From positions 2,790,001 through 2,854,000 of the forward strand of contig NZ_CP082284.1 in NCBI RefSeq assembly GCF_019880225.1: a stretch of 64,000 nucleotides of DNA, in the 5' to 3' direction. Below are positions 7,453-16,114 of this stretch, piece by piece (position 1 is the first letter of the stretch; each line of letters opens with the position of its first letter). Under the pieces are notes generated by a model. That model was not told the DNA's origin, did not search any database, and saw only the letters and a list, made by a program, of their open reading frames with translations. Made by a program: the position numbers and the translations under genes. This DNA is from Halobaculum rubrum. Lineage in GTDB: Archaea; Halobacteriota; Halobacteria; Halobacteriales; Haloferacaceae.

Positions 7453-9327
7453 TCAGGCCCGCTTCTGGATCTCCTCGCGCAACACGTCGCTGACGACCTC
7501 GCCGTCGGCCTTCCCGCGCAGCGCTCCCATCGCCTCGCCCATCAGGCCCGAGAAGGCACCCATGCCCTCGGCCTCGACCTGCTCGGCGTTACGATCCACA
7601 ACCTCCGCAACCGCCTCGCGCACCTCGTCCTCGTCGACGCCCGAGAGGCCGGCCTCCTCGACGGCCTCCTCGGCGGCGAGGTCGGGCTGCTCCGCGAGCA
7701 CGGTCAACACGTCGCTGACGCCCTCCTTCGCGAGGTCGCCCCCATCGATGAGCGTGAACACTCCGCGCAGGTGGTCGTCGGTCAGCTTCTCCACGGGCAC
7801 GTCGTGGCGACTGAGTTCGGTGAGCGTGGACTCCAGCGTCGTCGCCGCGAACGTGGGATCGACGCCGTCGGCGACGACCTCCTCGAACAGCGGCATCCGG
7901 TGGCCGTAGGCGACCTGTTCTGCCAAGCCGGCGCCCAGGCCGTGTTCCTCCTGATAGCGCTCGACTTTCTCCGTGAGCAGTTCGGGCGTCTCGACCTCGC
8001 TGGGGTCCGGCTCGACCGGCGGCACGTCCGTCTCGGGGTACAGCCGCGCGGCGCCGGGGAGCGGCCGGAGGTAGCGCGTGGTGCCGTCGTCGTTGGCGCC
8101 GCGCGTCTCCTCGGGGACGCCCTCGATGGCCGTCTCCGCGCGCTCGGCGGCCGCGTCGATCGCGAGGTCGGCGGTCTCGGTGTCGTCGGCGACGAGCGCG
8201 ACCGCGTCGCCCTCGTTCGCGTCGACCGCCTCGCGGAGCGCCTCGACCTCCGCCTCGGTGACGCCGTAGGCCGGGAGTTCGTCCGTGTGGAAGATGCCGC
8301 CGGCACCGTGGCGTTTCGCGTGGTCGGACAGTTCGGTGCCGAGGCGCCGGTCGGGGGCGATCTCCGTCCCGACGAGACCGTCGAAGCCCGCCAACCGGAC
8401 CGCGCGGACGACACCGCCCGAGTCCAGCGCGCCGGCGATGACGCCCGAGTCGGTGTCCGCGAAGGTGTCGGTCACGTCGACGGGGTCGCCGACGGCGGCG
8501 TCTCGCTCGTCGAGTTCGGCGGCGATGTCGACCAGCTCCTTCTGTCTCCTGACCTCCGTCTCGACGATCTCGTCGATCTGGTCGAGCGCCTGCACGCCCT
8601 TGATCTCGACGCGCGCTCCCGCCGCGATGGAGACGTTCACGTCCTGCCGAATGGTGCCGAGGCCGCGTTTCACCGTCCCCGTGGACCGAAGCAGCATCCC
8701 GATGCGCTGGGCTGCCTCGCGAGCCTGTTCGGGCGTCGAGATGTCCGGCTTCGTGCCGATCTCGACGAGCGGGATGCCGAGTCGGTCCAGCGAGTAGCGA
8801 ACCCCCTCCTCGGTCTCGTCGACGCGCTTCGCCGACTCCTCCTCAAGCATGAGGTCCTCGATCCCGACAGGGCCGTCGTCGGTCTCGATCTCGCCCTCCT
8901 GGGCGAGCAGCGTGGAGCGCTGGAAGCCCGAGGTGTTCGACCCGTCGATGACGATCTTGCGCATCACGTGCGCCTGATCGACCACGTCCATGTCGAGCAG
9001 GTCCGCGATCTGCATCGCCACCTCGAGCGCCTCCTCGTCCAACTCGTGGGGCGGTTCGTCGTCCTCCTCGACGAGACAGGTGCTGTCGTACCCGAGGTAC
9101 TCGAAGGTCCGATCCACCTGCGACTCCTCCAGGGCCGCGTCGTCGATCTCTCCCAGCTCCGACTTCGTGGGGTGGAGATAGCGCGTGATCGTGCGCGCCG
9201 CGTCCTCGGGCTCGCGGAGCGTCGTCGGCGAATCGCAGAAGAGCTTCGTCGCCGTGTCGAGCTGCTGGTGGATCTCCAGCCCCGCGACGAGGCCGAGTTC
9301 CTCGGGGTCGAACGAGCGATCGGTCAT
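7453..9327 (-). CDS. gatE: Glutamyl-tRNA(Gln) amidotransferase subunit E
   Basis: 624 residues. The N terminus (E-E-L-G-L-V-A-G-L-E-I-H-Q-Q-L) is the GatB/GatE signature. The GatB-like kinase core is followed, roughly at residues 260-420, by the AspRS-like insert found only in archaeal GatE, and by a C-terminal YqeY-type helical tail ending G-K-A-D-G-E-V-V-S-D-V-L. With GatD it converts Glu-tRNA(Gln) to Gln-tRNA(Gln). gatD is not in the window. The ATG at 9327 (M-T-D-R-S-F) fits the family; an in-frame ATG 54 nt upstream adds a non-conserved leader. Confidence 0.95.
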   Translation of the reverse strand: MTDRSFDPEELGLVAGLEIHQQLDTATKLFCDSPTTLREPEDAARTITRYLHPTKSELGEIDDAALEESQVDRTFEYLGYDSTCLVEEDDEPPHELDEEALEVAMQIADLLDMDVVDQAHVMRKIVIDGSNTSGFQRSTLLAQEGEIETDDGPVGIEDLMLEEESAKRVDETEEGVRYSLDRLGIPLVEIGTKPDISTPEQAREAAQRIGMLLRSTGTVKRGLGTIRQDVNVSIAAGARVEIKGVQALDQIDEIVETEVRRQKELVDIAAELDERDAAVGDPVDVTDTFADTDSGVIAGALDSGGVVRAVRLAGFDGLVGTEIAPDRRLGTELSDHAKRHGAGGIFHTDELPAYGVTEAEVEALREAVDANEGDAVALVADDTETADLAIDAAAERAETAIEGVPEETRGANDDGTTRYLRPLPGAARLYPETDVPPVEPDPSEVETPELLTEKVERYQEEHGLGAGLAEQVAYGHRMPLFEEVVADGVDPTFAATTLESTLTELSRHDVPVEKLTDDHLRGVFTLIDGGDLAKEGVSDVLTVLAEQPDLAAEEAVEEAGLSGVDEDEVREAVAEVVDRNAEQVEAEGMGAFSGLMGEAMGALRGKADGEVVSDVLREEIQKRA

Positions 9328-9428
9328 TGCGCGGACCTGCGGCGGCCGGGGAGAAAAAAGGGTGTGAGTCGGTGCGGCCATCCGGCCGTCCTCACAGCCG
9401 TGGTCGCGGCGGCGGCGCGCGGGTTCCG

Positions 9429-9596
9429 CTACTCGACGCGCTTGAGGCCATCCCCGAGCCCGCTCGCGTTACAGCCCTCCTCGGGACACGCGTAGTGCCA
9501 GCCGTCCTCGGTCGCACGTCCCTCCGGGAACTCCGCCCCGCATCGTCGACACCGCAGGAGATCCCGACCGGTCGCTCGCGCTGTGAGCTGAGGCAT
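9429..9596 (-). CDS. Small haloarchaeal zinc-ribbon protein
   Basis: 55 residues starting M-P-Q-L-T-A-R-A-T-G. Two cysteine pairs, C-R-R-C at 16-19 and C-P-E-E-G-C at 36-41, fit one zinc-binding domain. The rest is charged. The function is unknown; proteins of this size and layout are common in haloarchaea. The open frame extends to 9776 but the extension is basic and unlike a protein. Confidence 0.7.
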   Translation of the reverse strand: MPQLTARATGRDLLRCRRCGAEFPEGRATEDGWHYACPEEGCNASGLGDGLKRVE

Positions 9597-9799
9597 ACCC
9601 GATATCTTCGAGCGGGAGGAATTGAACGTACCGGTCCGTTCCGGCGGTAGCCGGCCGGAAGCGGCCGTCTGGGAGATCGATAGCCGGCGCCGTGATCGCC
9701 GGCGACCCATCGTGGTCTCCCGTCGGAGACGCGCCGAGTCACGACACGGGGTTCGGTCGAGGGCGTCGTTTTTCACCGCTCCGCACGTCGGGTCGGCCG

Positions 9800-10402
9800 A
9801 TGCGCGATCTCGACGAGACCGACATGGAGATCCTTCGTATGCTCGCTGCCGACGGACGGCGGTCCTACAGCGACATCGGCGAGGCGATCGACCTCTCGGG
9901 ACCGGCGGTGTCCGACCGCGTCTCGCGGCTCCGGGAGTCCGGCGTCATCAGACAGTTCACGATCGACGTGGACCGGTCCCTGCTGCGGGCGGGTACGCCG
10001 GTGTTGCTCCGCTTCGAACTCCCGCCGGGCGGCGCCGGCGACGTTCGCGAGTCCCTGCGGGCGAGCGAGGCGGTCGAACACGTGTTCACGACCGCCGAGA
10101 GCGACGTGGTCGCGTACGCGCGGGTCGCGGACGAGGCCGTCGACGAGTGGGTCGCCGCGGTGGTCGGCGCCGACGCCGTCGACGACTACGCGGTCGAACT
10201 CGTCTCCGAGGTCGACTGGAGTCCCAGCGTCAGCGCCACGGAGTTCGCGCTGGAGTGCGCCGAGTGCGGCAACAGCGTCACCAGCGAGGGCGACGCGAGC
10301 CGCGTCGGCGGGACGCTGTACCACTTCTGTTGTCCCACCTGCGAGTCGACGTTCGCGGAGCGGTACGAGCGGATGGAGGAGGGCGCGGGCGAGTCCGACT
10401 GA
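9800..10402 (+). CDS. Lrp/AsnC-family regulator with C-terminal TRASH metal-sensing domain
   Basis: 200 residues. Residues 1-60 form the AsnC helix-turn-helix (D-E-T-D-M-E-I-L then S-G-P-A-V-S-D-R-V-S-R-L). Residues 60-145 are the RAM-like effector fold. The end is a TRASH domain with C-A-E-C-G-N-S near 153 and F-C-C-P-T-C near 178, a treble-clef metal site. The same architecture occurs in the Halobacterium regulator VNG1179C, which is linked to control of a copper efflux ATPase; a copper or other metal role here is inferred from that. No metal transporter is adjacent. Start ATG at 9800 precedes the conserved helix directly. Confidence 0.88.
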   Translation: MRDLDETDMEILRMLAADGRRSYSDIGEAIDLSGPAVSDRVSRLRESGVIRQFTIDVDRSLLRAGTPVLLRFELPPGGAGDVRESLRASEAVEHVFTTAESDVVAYARVADEAVDEWVAAVVGADAVDDYAVELVSEVDWSPSVSATEFALECAECGNSVTSEGDASRVGGTLYHFCCPTCESTFAERYERMEEGAGESD

Positions 10403-10434
10403 GGCCGACCGAGCCGTGCTCGGTCGCGGTTCCG

Positions 10435-11859
10435 TTACTCCTCGCCGAGGATGCCGCGGTGGGTCATCGCTTCCGGATCGAGCACTTCGTCGGCCTCTTC
10501 TTCTGTGAGGTACCCCTTCGCCAAGACGACCTCGCGGACCGTCTTGTCCTCCTTCAGCGCGGTCTTGGCGACTTCGCTGGCCTTGTCGTAGCCGATCGCG
10601 GGGTTGAGCGCCGTCGCCAGCGCCATCGACTGCTCGACGCGCGCTTCGGCGTACTCCTCGTTGGCCTCCAGCTTCGCGACGAAGCGCTCGCCGAACACCT
10701 CGCTGGCGTTCGCGAGCAGCTCGGCCGACTGGAGGAAGTTGTGCGCCAGCACCGGCTTGTAGAGGTTGAGGTCGATCTGGCCCTCGGCGGCGCCCGCGGA
10801 GACGGCGGCGTCGTTGCCGACCACCTGCTTGTGGACCTGGTTCACCGCCTCGGCGACGACGGGGTTGATCTTCCCCGGCATGATCGACGAGCCGGGCTGG
10901 TTCTCGGGCTGTTCGATCTCGCCGAGGCCGTTGCGCGGGCCCGACGCCAGCAGCCGGAGGTCGTTCGCGATCTTGTTGAGGCTCCCGGCGACGGTGCGGA
11001 GGGCGCCGTGTGCCTCCGACATGGCGTCGTGGGCGGCCTGCGCCTCGAAGTGGTTGTCGGCCTCGCGGAACTGCGTGTTCGTCTCCTCGGAGATGTACTC
11101 GGCGGCGAGTTCGGGGAACTCCGGGTCCGTGTTGAGCCCGGTTCCGACGGCGGTACCCCCGAGCGCCAGCTCGCGGAGGTGATACCGGGTGTCGCCGACG
11201 CGCTTGATCCCCTTCTGCACCTGGGCGCGGTAGCCGCCGAACTCCTGGCCCAGGCGGACGGGCGTCGCGTCCTGCAAGTGCGTCCGGCCGGTCTTGACGA
11301 CGCCGTCGAACTCGACCTCCTTCTCCTCTACGGCGGCGTGAAGCTCCTCAAGCGCGGGGAGGAGGTCTTTCTCGACGGCCTCCAGCGCGGCGACGTGCAT
11401 CGCCGTCGGGATCACGTCGTTGCTCGACTGCCCGAAGTTGACGTGGTCGTTCGGGTGGATGACGCGGTCGCCGATCTCTGCGCCCGAGATCTCGGCCGCG
11501 CGGTTGGCGATGACCTCGTTGGCGTTCATGTTCGAGGACGTGCCCGACCCCGTCTGGAACACGTCGACCGGGAACTGGTCGTCGTGCTCGCCGGCGATGA
11601 CCTCGTCTGCCGCCTCGACGATCGCCGCGGCGATGTCCTCTTCCAGATGGCCTAGGTCGCGGTTGGCCTGCGCGGCCGACTTCTTCACGACGCCCAGCGC
11701 GCGGACGAACCGCCGTCCGAACGTCACGCCGCTGATGGGGAAGTTCTCGACCGCCCGTTGGGTCTGTGCGCCCCAGTAGGCGTCCGCGGGAACATGCATC
11801 TCGCCGAGGCTGTCGGACTCGACACGGAACTCCTCGTCCTCGTTGGTGTCCTCGCTCAT
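10435..11859 (-). CDS. fumC: Class II fumarate hydratase
   Basis: 474 residues. The fumarase/aspartase signature G-S-S-I-M-P-G-K-I-N is present near residue 320. Also visible are T-G-S-G-T-S-S-N-M-N (about 100) and T-H-L-Q-D-A-T-P (about 190), all substrate-site segments. It interconverts fumarate and malate in the citric acid cycle. The start at 11859 (M-S-E-D-T-N-E-D-E-E-F-R-V-E) gives an acidic leader typical of haloarchaea; an ATG 36 nt upstream is less likely. It is convergent with the TRASH regulator. Confidence 0.95.
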   Translation of the reverse strand: MSEDTNEDEEFRVESDSLGEMHVPADAYWGAQTQRAVENFPISGVTFGRRFVRALGVVKKSAAQANRDLGHLEEDIAAAIVEAADEVIAGEHDDQFPVDVFQTGSGTSSNMNANEVIANRAAEISGAEIGDRVIHPNDHVNFGQSSNDVIPTAMHVAALEAVEKDLLPALEELHAAVEEKEVEFDGVVKTGRTHLQDATPVRLGQEFGGYRAQVQKGIKRVGDTRYHLRELALGGTAVGTGLNTDPEFPELAAEYISEETNTQFREADNHFEAQAAHDAMSEAHGALRTVAGSLNKIANDLRLLASGPRNGLGEIEQPENQPGSSIMPGKINPVVAEAVNQVHKQVVGNDAAVSAGAAEGQIDLNLYKPVLAHNFLQSAELLANASEVFGERFVAKLEANEEYAEARVEQSMALATALNPAIGYDKASEVAKTALKEDKTVREVVLAKGYLTEEEADEVLDPEAMTHRGILGEE

Positions 11860-11948
11860 ACGCGACGCCTCGGGGGGAACGGTCGTAAAAGCCACCGATA
11901 CCCCGCCGTCGCCGATGCGTGTTTCACCCTGCGGCCCCTGGATCGACT

Positions 11949-12434
11949 ATGTCAACCTATCGACGACGCGTCCGCGTGGCGGCACCGTTCGACGAGGTGT
12001 GGACGTTCCACGCCGAGATCGCCGGTCTCGAGGCACTGACTCCCGAGTTCATGAATCTCCGCGTCGAGGGCGTCGTCGGTCCCGACGGCGAATCGGATCC
12101 CGAAACGCTCGCCGCGGGCACCGAGATCGAGATGAGCGCGCGGCCGTTCGGCGTCGGCCCCCGCCAGTCGTGGATCTCCCGCATCGACGAACGGGAGGAG
12201 GACCTCGACGCCGGCCGCGCACGGTTCGTCGACACCATGGAGGGCGGCCCGTTCCCGATGTGGCGTCACACCCACCGGTTCTACGAGCGCGGCGACTCGA
12301 CGGTCGTCGACGACGAGGTCCAGTACGAACTTCCGGGCGGCGCCCTCGGACGGACGGCGTCGCCGCTCGGCTGGATCGGCTTCGAGCCGATGTTTCGGTA
12401 TCGACACCGAGAGACGCGCGAGCTGTTGGAGTAG
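11949..12434 (+). CDS. SRPBCC (START-like) domain protein
   Basis: 161 residues. The opening strand-helix (R-V-R-V-A-A-P-F-D-E-V-W-T-F-H) and the later beta strands (T-E-I-E-M-S-A-R-P-F, T-V-V-D-D-E-V-Q-Y-E-L) fit the SRPBCC ligand-binding fold, also annotated as cyclase/dehydrase-like. The ligand is unknown. The length is usual for a single domain. The ATG at 11949 is next to the first strand. Confidence 0.8.
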   Translation: MSTYRRRVRVAAPFDEVWTFHAEIAGLEALTPEFMNLRVEGVVGPDGESDPETLAAGTEIEMSARPFGVGPRQSWISRIDEREEDLDAGRARFVDTMEGGPFPMWRHTHRFYERGDSTVVDDEVQYELPGGALGRTASPLGWIGFEPMFRYRHRETRELLE

Positions 12435-12478
12435 CGGTCGCTCCGGGCGGGTCAACGCGATTGCGAACCGGACCGCCG

Positions 12479-13402
12479 TTATGCGCCCCGAGCGCGAGCC
12501 GTCGTGATCACGCCGGCGAGCACGACGCTCCCGCCGACGAGCGTCACGAGCGAAGGGAACTCCGCGAGCAGCACCATCGCGAGGATCGTGCTACCGACGG
12601 GCTCGCCGAGCAACGAGACCGAGACGACGCTGGACTCGACGTGTGCGAGCGCCCAGTTGATCACCGTGTGGCCGAACACGCCGGGTCCGGCGGCCATCGC
12701 GAGGAAGAGTATCCACTCGTCGGTGCCGTAGCCGAACAGCGGGTGGCCGCGAGCGAGCGTCGCCGCCAGCAACGCGAGCGCGCACGTCGCGTACACGACG
12801 ACGACGTACGGGAGCAGCGGCAGCCGCTGTCGGAGGGACCGACCGAGAAGCACGTACGCGGCGGCCGTCGCCGCGCCCAGCACCGCCAGCGCGTTCCCGT
12901 AGAGCGGGTCCGGACCGGTGACCGCCGGTGCGGCCCCCAACAGCGCGTCGCCGACGCTCATCACGGCCATCCCGACGAGCGCGACGGCGATACCGGCGAT
13001 CGTCCTCGGGCCGACCCGCTCGTCGAGGAGCGCCCACGCGCCGGCGACGACGAACAGCGGTTGGGCCTGCACGAGCGTCACGCTCGCGGCGACGCTCGTC
13101 CACCGGAGGCTCTCGAACCACGACGCGAAGTGGACCGCGAGCGCGACCCCCGAAAGCACCGCCAGCAGGAGATCTCGGGTCCCGATCTTCCCGAATGCGG
13201 CCCGGTCGCGCGGGCGGGCGAGCGTGATCGGGAGCAACAGCGCGATCGTGAACACGACCCGGTACAGCGCCTTCACGAGGCTCGGGGCACCGCTCCACTC
13301 GACGAGGATGGCACTCGTCGAGACGGCGACGACGGCGACGGCGAGGCCAACGATCGGGGGAACGCGCTCCTCCAGCGCGTCGATAGCGGCGAGCGTCGAC
13401 AC
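12479..13402 (-). CDS. EamA/DMT-family transporter
   Basis: 307 residues with ten hydrophobic segments in two five-helix halves, the EamA duplication (first half about 15-150, second half about 165-300). Conserved points are E near residue 35 after the first helix and W-A-L-L-D-E-R-V before the sixth, E-P-V-G near the ninth. These carriers export metabolites or drugs; the substrate cannot be read from sequence. A monocistronic gene. Confidence 0.88.
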   Translation of the reverse strand: MSTLAAIDALEERVPPIVGLAVAVVAVSTSAILVEWSGAPSLVKALYRVVFTIALLLPITLARPRDRAAFGKIGTRDLLLAVLSGVALAVHFASWFESLRWTSVAASVTLVQAQPLFVVAGAWALLDERVGPRTIAGIAVALVGMAVMSVGDALLGAAPAVTGPDPLYGNALAVLGAATAAAYVLLGRSLRQRLPLLPYVVVVYATCALALLAATLARGHPLFGYGTDEWILFLAMAAGPGVFGHTVINWALAHVESSVVSVSLLGEPVGSTILAMVLLAEFPSLVTLVGGSVVLAGVITTARARGA

Positions 13403-13686
13403 ACCCGGTGCTACGTGGGTGCGTGGGTAGCGCTTGCGGTTCCGGCCCGGGCGGCCGGAACCGGTCCGCCGCTCGCGGTCGAGTCGGGGGCCCGTCGATG
13501 TGGCGAACTGGCGACGCGGAAGTGCGTCCGTCGGCGGCCGGAGGTCCGACGGCAGGGTCCGCGGGCGTCGCGTCGCGCGACCGCTGTACGCCCGCGGGCG
13601 GGAAGTCAGGTCACGAGGGTGGTGGTCCCGCCATCACCCAAGAAGGTTCGCGGGGTCGCCCGTTCGTTCATTCGGCAGTGGTAGCG

Positions 13687-14457
13687 CTACGACTCCCCGG
13701 GTGTGTCCGCCTCGTCGATGTAGTCCGGACGGGTCTCGTACTCGATCGGGTCCTCGACCCCGAGTCGCTGAAACGCCTGCAGGCGGAACGCACAGGCGTC
13801 GCAGGTGCCGCATGCGGGCGCCTCCTCGCGGTAGCAGCTCCACGTCAGCTCGTAGGGAACGCCGAGTTCGGCGCCGCGAGCGGCGATATCCGTCTTCGAG
13901 TCCTCGACGAACGGGACGACAATCCCGATGTCGGTCTCCGGCTTCGTACCCACGTCCACCACCCGCTCGAACGCCTCGAAGAACTCGGGGCGGCAGTCGG
14001 GGTAGCCCGAGTAGTCCTCCGAGTGGGCGCCGACGAACACGGCCTCGCAGTCGTTCGCCTCGGCGTACGAGACGGCCATCGAGAGGAGGTTCGCGTTGCG
14101 GAACGGCACGTACGAGGAAGGGACCTCGTCGGCGTCGAGGTCGGCGTCCTCGACCTCCATCGACACATCGGTGAGCGAGGACGCGCCGATGCGCGCGAGA
14201 TGGTCCGTCTCGATGTGGAGGAACTGATCGGCCGGTACGGCCAACGCCTCGCACAGCGCTTCGGCGCACTCCCGCTCCTTCGTCTCGGTGGTTTGGCCGT
14301 ATGAGGTGTGCAGGAAGTGGAGGTCGTAGCCGCGCTCGCGGGCCTCGTAGGCGGTCGTCGCGGAGTCCATCCCGCCCGAAACGAGGACGACCGCGTCGGG
14401 ACGATCGGACAGATCCTCGTTCGATGCTGCGGTGTCGGTGGGGTCGTTGGTCGGCAT
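13687..14457 (-). CDS. queC: 7-cyano-7-deazaguanine synthase (archaeosine pathway)
   Basis: 256 residues. The PP-loop S-G-G-M-D-S (about residue 28) binds ATP. The end has C, then C-G-x-C-x-x-C (W-S-C-Y-R-E-E-A-P-A-C-G-T-C-D-A-C), the zinc site of QueC. It makes preQ0 from 7-carboxy-7-deazaguanine; in archaea preQ0 is put into tRNA position 15 to become archaeosine. The ATG at 14457 is preferred; a GTG 12 nt upstream is in frame. No other archaeosine gene is beside it. Confidence 0.92.
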   Translation of the reverse strand: MPTNDPTDTAASNEDLSDRPDAVVLVSGGMDSATTAYEARERGYDLHFLHTSYGQTTETKERECAEALCEALAVPADQFLHIETDHLARIGASSLTDVSMEVEDADLDADEVPSSYVPFRNANLLSMAVSYAEANDCEAVFVGAHSEDYSGYPDCRPEFFEAFERVVDVGTKPETDIGIVVPFVEDSKTDIAARGAELGVPYELTWSCYREEAPACGTCDACAFRLQAFQRLGVEDPIEYETRPDYIDEADTPGES

Positions 14458-14642
14458 GGGTTCAGACACCGGGGGCGTCGGGGTCGATTCGTCGGTTGTC
14501 CTCCGCGGGTTCCCGTTCGGTCACGTCCGAAGGATACCGAGTACAGAAGAAATAGCTGTTCGAGTTGGACGCGACACGGTGTCGGGGAGCGGTCGGAGGC
14601 GACGCGGCGACGGTTTTTGTTCGTCCCGGTCGAAGAACGCCT

Positions 14643-15017
14643 GTGAGGCTTGACGGCGAGGCTGCCGATTCCCCGAGCCGCGTTCCGGTTCGGGTCCGCC
14701 ACGACGACGGCGAGGTGACGCTTCACGTCGAGCGCGGCGCGAGGCTCCGGGACGCGCTGCTCGCCGCCGACAGCGACACCGACGCGGATCTGGATCTCTC
14801 GCCGTACGCGAACGCGACGGAGCGCCTCAACTGCGGCGGGCGCGGGCTCTGTGCCACCTGCGGCGTCCGCGTCATCGACGGCCCCGAGGCGTCCCACTGG
14901 CACGACTCCCTCGCCGAACGGTTCGGCTACCCGCGGCTCTCGTGTCAGATCGTCGTCTCGGAGCCGATGACGGTCGAACTCCTCACGGAGAAACGGGTGT
15001 GGGGCGGCCGCGAGTAG
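14643..15017 (+). CDS. [2Fe-2S] ferredoxin-type protein
   Basis: 124 residues from a GTG at 14643. The cluster loop reads C-G-G-R-G-L-C-A-T-C (about 67-76) with the fourth cysteine in R-L-S-C-Q near 106, the plant-type [2Fe-2S] arrangement with x5 rather than the usual x4 between the first two. It is probably a one-electron carrier; the partner is unknown. The GTG was chosen because no ATG lies between it and the first strand; an ATG at 14565 would add a non-conserved basic leader. It is divergent from queC. Confidence 0.75.
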   Translation: MRLDGEAADSPSRVPVRVRHDDGEVTLHVERGARLRDALLAADSDTDADLDLSPYANATERLNCGGRGLCATCGVRVIDGPEASHWHDSLAERFGYPRLSCQIVVSEPMTVELLTEKRVWGGRE

Positions 15018-15115
15018 CGCTCGCTTCGCGGGCTGTGACTCGTCTCTTCAGATCGTGTTACGCAGGAGTTCACACGGCTCGCTCACTTCGTTCGCTCGCG
15101 ACGTGCCGCGAGAAA

Positions 15116-15189
15116 TCCGGGTTCCCCGATTTGAACGGGGGGCAAGCCGATCTACAGTCGGCTGCTCTACCAGGCTGAGCTAAACCCGG
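15116..15189 (-). tRNA. tRNA-Tyr(GUA)
   Basis: Minus strand: acceptor CCGGGTT pairs with AACCCGG, giving the archaeal tyrosine C1-G72 pair, with A73. The D arm follows TAGCTCAG. The anticodon stem GCCGA/TCGGC encloses CTGTAGA with anticodon GTA. The T arm is CCCCG-TTCAAAT-CGGGG. All arms are intact and no intron is seen. 74 nt. Confidence 0.97.
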
Positions 15190-15306
15190 ATACATCAACA
15201 GATACCCGCCGATTCGGACTTAAGGGTTCTCATTCGCCCCCGCCCGGTCACGTCGATTCGCGGTTCCGTCGCGGGGTTTATCGCCCGCGGCGAACACCGC
15301 GCGGAC

Positions 15307-16083
15307 ATGGCCGACGACGAGAGCAGACAGGCGACGTTCGGCGCCGGCGGCGAACTCTCCGAGCGCGACCCGGACGCCGACGGTGCGAACGACTTCGGCG
15401 AGCCGAAGGGAGCCGACGAGACCGACGGCGGGTACAACCGGTATGCGGTGTCGAGTCTGCTTCAGAAGGCGGTTCGCCGCTCGGACGAGGAGGTCGCCGC
15501 GTGGGCCGCCTGGGAACTCGCGCGCTCGGGGTTCGCGTGGAACCTCTGGGATCGGCTCCACCTGTACGTCGTCGAGGACCTCCGGGCCGGCCAGGCAGTC
15601 GCGCTGCTCGTCGAGCGCTACGAGCAACTCGCGACCGAGCGCTGGGAGCCCGGCGAGTGGCGCGGCCGGATCTGTGCGGTCCACGCCGCCCTCGCGTGCG
15701 CCCGGGCGACCTCCTCGCGGGAGTCGCCGAACGCCGACGAGTTCTTCCGCAACGCCGCGGAGGCGAGAGCGGAGGCCCGCGACCGCGGTGAGGAGCCGCA
15801 GATCGACTTCCCGGTCGGCGAGTTCGAGCCCGGCAGCGAGTACGACGTCGCCTTCGACAAACACACCGGCGAGGGCAGCCGCTTGGGCCGCGGCGGCGAG
15901 TTCTTCAAAACCCACGGCGCCCGGGTCGGTCCGGAGGGCGAGGACGAACTGAGCGCCCGCTGGCAGCGGCTGAACATGGCGCTCCACGAGGCTGAGTTCT
16001 CCGAGGAGCAGATCGAGCACGCCCTTGACCCGGTGGACCCAGACGGGAAATGGGAGGAACCGTCGTTCGACACGGAGAACTGA
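15307..16083 (+). CDS. Conserved protein resembling the C-terminal domain of MgsA/RarA ATPases
   Basis: 258 residues, acidic. Residues 40-140 form a helical block (Y-A-V-S-S-L-L-Q-K-A-V-R-R-S-D-E-E-V-A-A-W then H-L-Y-V-V-E-D-L) similar to the C-terminal helical domain of the replication-associated ATPase RarA/MgsA, where 'LQKSIRRSD' is conserved. No Walker motifs are present, so it is not an ATPase. The C-terminal 70 residues contain a D-K-H-T-G-E-G-S-R-L-G-R-G segment. The function is unknown; a role at replication forks would be speculation from the resemblance. Confidence 0.6.
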   Translation: MADDESRQATFGAGGELSERDPDADGANDFGEPKGADETDGGYNRYAVSSLLQKAVRRSDEEVAAWAAWELARSGFAWNLWDRLHLYVVEDLRAGQAVALLVERYEQLATERWEPGEWRGRICAVHAALACARATSSRESPNADEFFRNAAEARAEARDRGEEPQIDFPVGEFEPGSEYDVAFDKHTGEGSRLGRGGEFFKTHGARVGPEGEDELSARWQRLNMALHEAEFSEEQIEHALDPVDPDGKWEEPSFDTEN

Positions 16084-16114
16084 CCGCGCCGGGTTCCCGT
16101 CGGTGACGGGTCGG

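Noticed and set aside
7432-9495. Long open frame on the plus strand opposite gatE
   Set aside because: It is the antisense shadow of a GC-rich gene. The translation is arginine and valine rich with no motif, while the minus strand encodes a clear GatE.
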